17,940 bases of DNA from Temnopleurus reevesii (Eukaryota; Echinodermata; Echinoidea; Temnopleuroida; Temnopleuridae): the NCBI GenBank assembly GCA_036244855.1, contig BQKZ01004048.1:31967-49906 (forward strand), written 5' to 3'. The notes beneath the pieces were generated by a model. That model did no database searches. It saw only the letters and a list, made by a program, of their open reading frames with translations, and was not told where the DNA came from. Below are positions 1-9,000 of this stretch, in pieces. Positions within the stretch are counted from its first letter, which is position 1; each line of letters begins with the position of its first letter. Both the position numbers and the translations under genes were made by a program.

Positions 1-175
1 CCCCCCCCCCCCCGTCCACATGCATCCCTTCTTGTCTCTCTGACGTTCTTATTTTCACATCTTTCCTTTTTACTCCTTTTTTCTCTCTTTTTCTTTTCCC
101 CCTCATTGTTGGCTACCTCCTGTGTTTTTGTTTTTGTTTTTTTTTGTTGTTGTTGTTGTTGTCTTATTTTTACAT
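1..175. repeat. Poly-C run and pyrimidine-rich, GTT-repeat tract
   Basis: The window opens with 13 C residues, followed by T/C-rich DNA with several T runs and a (GTT)n stretch at about 145-162. The poly-C could be genuine low-complexity sequence or an assembly edge. Confidence 0.7.
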
Positions 176-840
176 CTTAGATATTGTTTATACAAATAAT
201 TTGATTTGAGGGGTCCACGATGTTACAAGCTATGCTTCCTGGTGGACCTCTCCTTTTCCAGTTTCTGTTACTATTCATCTTTTGACAAATATTTCAGTCT
301 ATTTTCAGTCTATGAAATTTATCAATTATGTTGTTTTTGTGTACGACTAAAATATTTTATAAATTATATTGTTATTTTGATCTACATTGTATTTTGATTT
401 ACATTATATTGTTATTTTGATTGTACTGGAAAATAGAAAAAATAAAATTGAAAATTGAAATTGAAAAAAGGAATACCCCCACAGACATTTTTTTTCAATT
501 CTTGTATCATGCGAGATGTATATATTTATCAGGCCAAAGTTCAGCATGGTAGATTTTTATGTTATTTTTTATCCTGCTCATTTTACAGGCTTGTCTCGAT
601 CGTAGAAGTGAATTCTAACAAAGAAAATGCGTGTAACAAAAGAAGAAGATTCGGTTCATGAGCATTTTGGGCCCCAGCTAAAAAGATAATACTTGAATAA
701 CCCTTTGCGAAAATAGCTTGTGTACACTATAAAACACAATTTACTTTTGATATGAACAGCTGAGTGCAGTTGACATATAAGTTTTATTATTTTCTAATTG
801 CTTTCTACATATTAATACCAGTCATTTCTTTGACTGCAGT
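176..840. other. No gene seen; AT-rich with imperfect short tandem repeat
   Basis: A degenerate repeat of about 20-40 bp around ATTGTTATTTTGATYTAC lies at about 365-425, followed by AAATTGAAAATTGAAATTG. Two short open frames, at 206-397 and 455-661, have low-complexity products and no recognisable family. Confidence 0.45.
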
Positions 841-865
841 ATAGTCAACGTAACTGGTTGACTAT
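841..865. repeat. Perfect 9-bp inverted repeat
   Basis: ATAGTCAAC, a 7-base spacer, then GTTGACTAT. No flanking repeat family was recognised. It could be part of an old foldback or chance. Confidence 0.5.
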
Positions 866-1060
866 GTTGCATCCAGCTGAATAATCGACTCGTCATTTTG
901 ACTAATTTGATTCCAGAATATAGACCAAACGCTCATCAGATTTATTTGTCGCTTCCTATGCGCAGAAAGACGCAGGGAAGAACATCGTCTGACGTTCTAC
1001 ATGTTGGCAGTCATTTTTTGCCATTAGGTTGCTCACTCAAGGAGCACATGAAGGGTGTAA

Positions 1061-1187
1061 ATTAAAACTTTGACATTTTATTGAATGAATTGTCAGATTT
1101 TGCTCAATTTTACTCAAAGTTTGATCATTGTATTTTGTAACGTCTGGGGTAATTCCCCTTCAATCGATATCATGTCAAAGTTATAAT
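1061..1187. repeat. Small inverted repeat, possible MITE relic
   Basis: ATTAAAACTTTGACAT at 1061-1076 and its reverse complement at 1172-1187 differ at one of 16 positions. The enclosed ~95 bp is AT-rich and non-coding. Confidence 0.35.
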
Positions 1188-1543
1188 TTTAAAATCATTA
1201 TCATTTTATGTTCAAATCATAAGGATAAAATTGAAATGAAAATAAAGGTCCGTAAACGCCGACATTTGGACGGAAGACGCTTGACCGATGTTGACCGACA
1301 TTGATGGCGCGTTATACGTTCGCACATGTTAGCTAAGCTTCCCTCCTTCAGATTTACACGTTCATGGGGTGATTTTTCATAAACGCTTATTATAGACTTT
1401 GCCTATAACACAAGCAAAAACGTACAGAACTGGTGTGATCATCATCAATGGTGCGATTGTATATTTGGTCAGGTACAAAATCATGAAAATGGTATGTTTG
1501 AATGATATGTAATTCTCTCACGTAGTGTGATGATGTTTATAAT

Positions 1544-1666
1544 CAGGGCCCACTTGCATAAAATTTTCCAATCGATCGTACGATTGATATCAATCGTAAG
1601 TCTATTGAAAATCATGTACTAAAATTTTGCAATCAATCGTAATCTCCTTCATGTTACAGGCCCTGG
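1544..1666. mobile_element. Foldback MITE, CAGGGCCC...TTGCATAAAATTTT type
   Basis: The ends are CAGGGCCCACTTGCATAAAA on the left and a diverged inverse ending CAGGCCCTG on the right. Both arms contain ATAAAATTTT/AAAATTTTGCA and AATCGATCGTA/ATCAATCGTAAT motifs. The style matches a non-autonomous foldback type common in marine invertebrate genomes. There is no coding capacity. Confidence 0.65.
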
Positions 1667-2415
1667 TTGATGAAAGCCCTTTAGCAAACAACAAATGCGG
1701 TAAATTCTTTCACGATTGCGGCTTTTCAATTTGATTTCATAATTAAAAATTTATCATATGACAATTAAGTCCATCAAAGCTCTTGTAACATTTTTGGGTA
1801 AAAAAAGAAAATTAAATTTGTCAAAATCTGGCTCTACTTCTTTATAAAGCTGAAGTGAAATTCAAGAAAACAACTTCGTTCTTGGTATTTATCAAATAAC
1901 GTTGTCTCTAAGATAAATCGTCGACACTGCGGCGATTTGCATTTATTCTCAACCTCTTAATTCATTAAAATTGTCACAATTACATTATTTGTCATGTTTG
2001 TATTGAATTCATAGACGAATTTAACAACTATCTTTTAATGATAAAAATTAACGGATGCGTGCTTTTTCATTGCTCTTATTGTCACGAGATTGTAAAAAAA
2101 TATATACCGCAAATCTTATTGCACTATGAAAGGGGCTGTCCACGGTTAACATTTCCTTATTTTGTTTAACAATTCTTGCATATTGCTGCAGCCGATAGCC
2201 TGGACAGAATCTATGGTCCCTTGTATTATATTCAAATTTCTTGAAAATAGATTCACAGCCGCTGCCGCAGCCTCCTTTGGGTGAACGGGTTTTAGAAGAT
2301 ATTTAAACGATTCAATATCATTTTGCACGTTGAACATGTTGAATCTTACCCTAACTATTGTTCTTTTTGCTTTAAGGCTTTTTATTACTCTGTTTTCTCA
2401 CGCACTGACAATATC
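1667..2415. other. No convincing gene; AT-rich
   Basis: The only open frame of note is minus 2337-2146, 63 codons, ending in LLNKIRKC. It looks protein-like but has no recognised family, no clear acceptor and no partner exon. It is left as unassigned. Confidence 0.35.
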
Positions 2416-2648
2416 ATGCACTGTGAGCAAAACGGACAAAGACCTGGGACAAAGTAAACAAATTCGTTCAAGCGTTCATTATAGTTTTATGATCAAAAGA
2501 GGAAATCCCAGGTGCGACTCTTGTTCAACATTTTTTTACATAATAATCAGGACGGAAATTTCTTTTGTGTCCAGCTAGCTTTTGTGAATGTTTGAATGGA
2601 GGTTGTTTACTTTGTCCCAGGCCTTCATCCCTTCTGCTCACAGTGATG
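2416..2648. mobile_element. Foldback MITE with CACTGTGAGC termini
   Basis: Terminal inverted repeats of about 60 bp lie at 2419-2479 and 2583-2645. They begin CACTGTGAGC and share CCTGGGACAAAGTAAACAA. ATG flanks both ends (2416-2418 and 2646-2648), a possible 3-bp target duplication. The interior is non-coding. Confidence 0.72.
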
Positions 2649-2841
2649 TCATTACAAACATTGAAATGAAAAGTTCAAAGTTTCGTGGCTTTCAGTCGGA
2701 TAGATAATGACAATGTTCAGTCAAGCATGAGAACAATGAGATGGAGATACAGATGTTAAACATGTATAAAAGTGCCATGGTGTGAAAATAGAACAACAAA
2801 CAGTCAAAATGTAAAAATCTGTTGATTATACTTTGGAGGAG

Positions 2842-3103
2842 GGATAAGTCAATAGGCGGGTTTACTATAATAGATGCAAATTGTATGCATACCTTTAACA
2901 TAAAGGTTGTTCTTGACAACCCTAAAGCTTGCCCAAGGCTTACCCGACATAGCAACAAGTAATGTATGCAAACTGGATTCCAAGTAGTGTAGTCATATTG
3001 TTATCTGACGGTTTAAGGAATACCACCATGACCACGTAACTACGTTCAGTGGCAAGAAAGGCACATAAATTAGAATATATAAGTAAACCCGCCTATTTAT
3101 CAC
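2842..3103. mobile_element. Foldback element with AATAGGCGGGTTTACT arms
   Basis: AATAGGCGGGTTTACT at 2851-2866 recurs exactly inverted at 3082-3097, within longer imperfect arms (GGATAAGTC.. against GTGATAA..). The interior is non-coding. An 88-codon minus-strand frame across it looks fortuitous. Confidence 0.55.
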
Positions 3104-4045
3104 ATTTGCCCCGTTCAGACTAAACCAGTGAATATCTGGATGGTTTTACATACTGAGATAAGGGTGCAACTTCACATCTTTACGGGTGCAAGGTAATGTA
3201 ACATTAGGAGCACCTACAAGACTGCAATGCTGCAACCTTTTCATTAAGGTGCATGCAATGTTTTACAAAATTGCAAACAGTGCCTGAAACCAAGGACCCT
3301 TTTTCAGATGGACGATTAATGCCATTGTTCCTTGGATGTCATGATAGTCACCGGCGCCTGATTATTCATGCATTTTGATGAGAACATACAGATGATTAAC
3401 AATTAAAGCACTTATGTGCATTTTTTTCACTGACAAAGGAACATTTTGCCCTGTCTTGGTTTTTGTTTGTTTCTGTTTTAGACTATAACTTTCAATGAAC
3501 ATCATTCAGATTTGGAGCAGCAAAATTGCGAAGAAGACGATTTTATGATATAAAATATGCTTTTATCTTATCCAGAAAATCCCGGACACACATGATGACC
3601 TCAATAACGTCAAGAGACTTATGACCAATACATGCTATGTATGTAGCATCTCTGGTAAAGTATGAGAAATTCTGAAAAATCGGATCATAAGTGATAGTCA
3701 TTCAATCACTATTCAGCCTTATTATTAATATATATCTAATTTTTCCAAAATAAAACACATGGAAATAAAGTAGTCCGTCGTAAATAAGAACTGCACATTG
3801 TTTTTTCAGGATCTAATTGATTTATTGCCTTCTGCGCACACGATTTGTTCAATTTCAATATGTGAAAACTGACTTGTTGTTTCTCCCTACATCCTGGTCG
3901 GCAGTGACCATCATGACATCAAAGTAGAAAAATATTAAAAGAATGTTAATCAGATGACAATGGAAGTCACATGCTAGCGATCCCATTACGTAACAGATAA
4001 CTGTCCATTGTCGAAAGTCCTTGCTGAAACCAACTGGGGTGGGGC
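3104..4045. other. No gene or clear repeat seen
   Basis: AT-rich DNA with no open frame of note, RNA gene or strong inverted repeat that I can see. It lies well past the 3' end of the phosphatase gene. Confidence 0.4.
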
Positions 4046-4137
4046 TGCAGCCCTTGCGTTTTAGCCTGCCTCGACTCAGCGGTGTTTTTTTAAATCAAAA
4101 ACGCTCCCCGAGTGCACAGTATACGCTGATCAGGCGG

Positions 4138-4188
4138 TGGACTGACGTTCGGTTTGCGTTCAATGATCGTACACCGAACGTCAGTCCA
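4138..4188. repeat. Perfect 16-bp hairpin inside the nested foldback
   Basis: TGGACTGACGTTCGGT at 4138-4153 is exactly inverted at 4173-4188, with a 19-base loop. There are no mismatches, unlike the arms around it. Confidence 0.8.
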
Positions 4189-4214
4189 TCATTATGACCT
4201 GAGTATTTGTGCGT

Positions 4215-4391
4215 CCAGGGCGGTGTTTCACCAAGACAAGAAAGACTTTAAGAACGACTTTAAGTTCGACTGGTATCAGTTCTTGCGCTGAATGCGCCTA
4301 ATAGTGTGAACCATAACGCACAAGAAGGGGTACCAGTCGGACGTAAAGTCGTGCGTAAAGTCTTTCTTATCTTGGTGAAACACCTCCCTGG
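4215..4391. mobile_element. Foldback MITE, GGTGTTTCACCAAGA family, copy 1
   Basis: The arms are 4215-4277 and 4328-4391, starting CCAGGGNGGTGTTTCACCAAGA. They pair over about 60 bp with a handful of mismatches and end at the shared core CGACTGGTATC. The loop is about 50 bases. The same ends and core occur at 7799-7926 and, decayed, at 9380-9524, so this is a dispersed family. Confidence 0.8.
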
Positions 4392-4453
4392 AAGCGCTTT
4401 TAATTAAAAAAAAAAAAAAACGGCTGGGCCGACGCAGTCTAAAACGCAAAGGT

Positions 4454-5794
4454 GTGAGTCGGCCTTTAGCGTAAACGCTATTAGCCTACTGTAAAGAATG
4501 AACACACACCTTTGTTTGCCATCTGCCGTCTCTCAAATCTCAACTTTTGCAGCAGCTCTGTGAAGTATATTTGTCTGAGTCGCTCCATAGAGACAGACAT
4601 TTTGCTTTTTCGATTCATGTTTTTATTCAAAAGATCAATACAGTTAACAATATTTACAACTTATTGAAATGATAAAAGAAATAATGATCACGTACTCGGC
4701 AGAAAGTAAGAATAAAAGAAAGAAAGAAAAGCAAAAACCAAAGAACCAAACAAATAAACAAATACAAACAAACAAAGAAACAACAAACACAAAAATAAAC
4801 AGACGAACAAACAGACAAACCAGAAATAAATCCAGACATTAAAATAGTACGAAACGTTAAGCGATGGCTAAGTGCCCCAGACAGAATACTTTAAAAACAT
4901 CCTTTTTCTTGTTGTTTTTTTTTTTTGACGGGGTGGGGTGGGGAATGGAGCCACTCTTTAAAATTCTGATCCCCATATTAATATCCTAGTTGTGGGCTCA
5001 AGACAACAACATGATAATAAACAGAGGAATTAGAATAGGACAATTTGTCAAAAATGATTTAGCTTAAAACTTTGATCATACTAAAAATTCCATTTATTTG
5101 ACATGATTAGTAAAAACAAACACGTGAGCCAAAATATAGCTAATGGTACACACTTCGTAAAAAAGGTGCAATAAGGTACCTTGCAACACTGGGAACAAAC
5201 GAAATTTTTAACAAGATCACATGAAATTCTGACATAAATATGCCTGTAACAATGCCCTTAAAAATAACTTTTTTTTTCAATAACTAAATAAAAAGCATGC
5301 AGTTCTGCATCAGCAAAAAAAAAATCGTTGCCTCAATATGCTACTGGCCCTTCATTGACAACATATATACAAAATTCTCCCAAGACGACATGGCCTATAA
5401 CCAGTGTCAACTTTAATGATATTTCACCTGATAATGTAATACATATATTTAGTATTAAATGCACTCTTAAACTTTAAGTACAGAACCATTACTAGACGAA
5501 GCATTTATCTACCTGATGACTAACTTCAGTAAATAACTGTGTCCCAAATCAAAGAACTCTCTTGCTTAAACGAATACCCATACAAACCCTGGTTCCTTGA
5601 TGTCACCGGGAAATAAACGGGAAGTCGAAATTGCAAAAAAATGGGCAAATTGTAAAAGAGTCGCGTGCGTTCAAAATGTTTAAGATACTGGCGAAAGGGG
5701 GAATGCTTTGTTGATGTGACCGTGCCTCAAGGGAGAAATGATTATTGAAAGGATATATCATATAAGTTGTGCATGGAAAAACACATAATGAAAT
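4454..5794. other. 3' flank of the phosphatase gene; A/C-rich low complexity, no gene
   Basis: 4700-4830 is dominated by AAAC/CAAA-type low-complexity repeats, which create a spurious minus-strand frame. A short G-rich stretch, GGGGTGGGGTGGGG, lies near 4930-4943. The part nearest 5794 probably holds the phosphatase 3' UTR, but its end cannot be fixed. Confidence 0.5.
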
Positions 5795-6099
5795 TTACAT
5801 AACAAACAAATTCACCACAAAAACTGTCAAAACAATGTAGACGAATTCAACATGCGCGGTCATACGCGCACCGCCGCCAGGGCACGCGGTTGGCTTCTCA
5901 GTTGCACGTGTGCACGCAGTATCTTCGCCACCGTCTGCATAGCACGCTGCGTAGCGTACTGCGTGTGCCACGTAGTGTTGTTCCACTGTGCCATGTATGA
6001 GGTGCGCCCAGGGTCCAAGTGCGTACATGGCGACGTCACTTCCGCCATGCGTTTCCTGGTCCAATGGCGCGATTGCGTCTTGAATGAACTCTGGTGAGT
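5795..6099 (-). CDS. ALPL: Alkaline phosphatase last exon, third zinc ligand and GPI-signal tail
   Basis: This 305-nt terminal exon has a strong acceptor, a pyrimidine tract ending in GGCAG. Its first two bases complete an Asp codon, and [12 protein letters not shown] follows. It carries [20 protein letters not shown], matching [20 protein letters not shown], with the His432 zinc ligand. YAAC and DTAC supply the C-terminal cysteine pair, slightly wider apart than in human. After a short Pro/Gly/Ala-rich spacer (PGGGARM) a hydrophobic tail runs to the TAA at 5795-5797, typical of a cleaved GPI-attachment signal. The exon is clearly CpG-richer than the flanks. No canonical AATAAA lies close downstream. 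An ATTAAA-type signal at 5417-5412 is possible but unproven. Confidence 0.94.
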
Positions 6100-9000
6100 C
6101 TGCCGTAAGGGAGAAGAAAATGAGAGAAAAAAGGTGAATTGTAGCTAACTCACAAGTCAAATCATTAAAATATATATGAAAATCTATTTTTGACTTTTCA
6201 ACCGAATCACTCATTTAATTCAAGTTTCATTTATCATTGCACGTTTTGTAAAGTATTTTTGCCTTCCTGAGAGAGAGAGTCGTTTTACGTCTATATTTAG
6301 TGGATCTTGTTTAAAGGGTACCTAAGGCAAAAAAGAAGATAATTTGTCAGTCGGTAGTACAAACAAAACCAACTCCCCGAAACAAACCATTACTTTCTAA
6401 GAAAATTGACGTTTAATTCTCATGAAAATCAAAAGACAATTTGTAAGAAGACTAGCTCACACGGATAGGAAATTAGGAGGTGAATACAAAGACAGCTCAC
6501 ACATTAAAACAGGTCATACGGAGCCTTGCTGAGATTTAGGCTCCGTGCGCCGATCGTTCATTTGCTTCCAACTCCTTAACAAGTCATCCATAAAGGATAT
6601 AATTTATTATGGGTTAATTTCATGAACTAAAGGTTACTTACAATGTATACATTTCTTTTTTTACTTAAGATATCCCTTGAAAGTAAATTTCAGAATCTTT
6701 TATCAAATATTATTTTCATGGCTCGCAATATATAGGGGAAAGTTATAAAAACTAGGTTTCTCCTAAGCGTGAATTTTTGAGCATTATTATCAGGAAATAA
6801 ACTGCAACCAATACCTAGGTCTGAATTGTAATGGTTAGGTCGCTGGCCGGTCTGCTGATAGCTCTCCTGTACCTTAATGCCCCCGGGACCGTTGGCGTAG
6901 GAAAGGGTGAGGTAGGGTAAATTGTCGGATCCATTGGTTCGATTGTCAATGCCTACAAATGCGAAAGTGTGGGACGAAAAACAAATGGGATCACTGTAAA
7001 AGAGAAAACAGGGTGTCGTTTTTTTCATATCGTTACAAATATACGACGTAAAAATAAAAACGTGTCAAGCAATACCGCTGATAAATCAAATCTTTTTTTT
7101 TTCATCTTACGTGGAATGCTTTTAACACCATAATTTGCTTAAAATAACATCGTTGGAATCAGGTTCATATTCACCACTAGTAATTTCAAACGCTTTTCTT
7201 GTGTTGCATACTGAGCAACAAAGAAAGGAGTCAAGGATTAATGGGCTAGTTTATACGGACGCCCATGGTTCACTTCCAATTGCATAAGCGCTATATTGAC
7301 GGAGAATTTATTGATGATGTCCTCCGGTTAGCAACCGGGTACTACCCAAGTCCTTTGTTGACACGACTCTAGTAGGGAATGTGGGCCTATACGCAGGGAT
7401 AAGCCACATTCTATTAGTCCAGCGACTAGCTTTTACTTCAAGCTAACATCAAGCTGGTCGCTGGGCAAACAAAATGCTGCCTAGACTTGCTGGAATAGGG
7501 TCATATATTAGTCCATCTATGTTAGTTCAGCAAACTAGACCAAATGGGATAGTCGAGTTCCCTTTTTAGTGTATCTGTCCCCAGGCGATGGTGATAATGG
7601 GGATGAATTATGTGTAACTTGGAGCGCTGTCAACTCCGTAGAGTAAGATTTTTCACACTCATTGTGAAATGACAGCAGTCTGCTGCCCGCTTTTGTCAGC
7701 ATGAGTTACCAGATTTGTCTATTCCCACATCCGGCCGAACTTAATACCCAGTCACAAAGAAGCCCCGATTCAACGCGACTCAACACGACTCTTTGTACAG
7801 GGTGGTGTTTCACCAAGATAAGAAAGACTTTAGCATGTTTAAGATCGACTGGTATCCACTCTTGCGCGAAAGAAATGATACCAGTCGAACGTAATGTCTT
7901 TCTTATCTTGGTGAATCACCGCCCGGGACTCATCCCGTACAAGCAATGACCAAGAATCGTGTTGAGTCGTGTTGAATCGGGCTTCCATGAAACTGGAGCC
8001 TTACCAAATATCGGGTTTCCCCTTGTAGGACGGTCCCCTCCGAGTGTCATCACATGGGCGTGGTCAGCGGTAACGATTATGAGAGTGTCTTCCTCATTGG
8101 TCAGTTCACGCGCCTTAGCGACCGCCTCGTGCAAAGCCAACGTATCATGCAGGGCCAAGTAAGCGTTTCCATCATGGTGGGCATGGTCAATTCGTCCACC
8201 TTGTTAAAAAAAGAACGAAATGAATAAATTTAGAGGGGAAAGTCGATGTAATTTTTACTGCACAGAGTCAAATTTGGTTATCCATTTGTTCACAAAGCAC
8301 TTAGATTAAAATAATACAATAAATCAATTTGTCATCTAAATTTCCGAGAACACCCATAACTTAAAAAAGTTAAATTAGCCACAAACAAGTACCTTGCTGT
8401 CAATTCGCCCACATTGTTTTTTTTTTGTTGTTGTTTTTTTGTGTGATGAATAAGTCATTTCTCGGTCGATTTTATGAACATACTTAAATCTGTTATTGAA
8501 AAACCGTAGTTTGTGAATAATTTTACCGAAGCTCGCGAAGTTATTAAAAATCTGAAACATCATCTCTCCCCCAAGACACGTTCGTTTAAACATATAATAT
8601 ACTCGTTAGTTATTATATCGAACTTTTATTAAAATACAGTAGCATTAAGAATATATCCAACGATTGACATTAAGTTAATTTGACATTAAATCTTAGATTT
8701 TTATTTCAATGATATTTGTAAAAAATACAGGAATTCTCCGTCAGTGTCTAATGGAGTGTACCTTTTTCAAAATAGAGTATGATTGTATTATCATTATTAT
8801 CATTATCATTGTTAAAATCATTATTATTTTCATTACCTTCAACCATAAGGAAGAATCCATCTTTGTCTTTGGAAAGTAACTCAATCGCCTTCTGCGTCAT
8901 TTCAGCGATAGAGGGCTCACCAGCACTGTCGTTAATTCTATGGGCCTCATACTGCATGTGGCTGGGCTCAAAGATTCCTGTATAAACATTTAATCAGCTT

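Larger units (their letters stand above)
4050..4453. mobile_element. Outer foldback element with TTGCGTTTTAG arms, carrying two inner hairpins
   Basis: CCCTTGCGTTTTAGCCTGC near 4051-4070 is the inverse of GCAGTCTAAAACGCAAAGG near 4435-4453. Similarity continues inward through a poly-T or poly-A run and AAAACGCTCCC/GGAAGCGCTTTT. Between the arms are a 16-bp perfect hairpin at 4138-4188 and the separate foldback at 4215-4391. Confidence 0.65.

Noticed and set aside
2330..2578. 82-codon plus-strand frame with a signal-like start
   Set aside because: Its second half is the arm and interior of a MITE.
2692..2958. 88-codon minus-strand frame
   Set aside because: It overlaps a foldback, is hydrophobic and low-complexity, and has no recognised family.
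4654..4839. 61-codon minus-strand Cys/Phe/Leu-rich frame
   Set aside because: Produced by an AAAC-type low-complexity tract.
5852..6097. 81-codon plus-strand frame, and a second minus-strand frame, over the last phosphatase exon
   Set aside because: They are shadows of the CpG-rich coding exon in other frames.
7916..8004. Extension of the zinc-site exon frame past its donor
   Set aside because: A good GTAAGG donor in the right phase ends the exon. The extension is foldback DNA.
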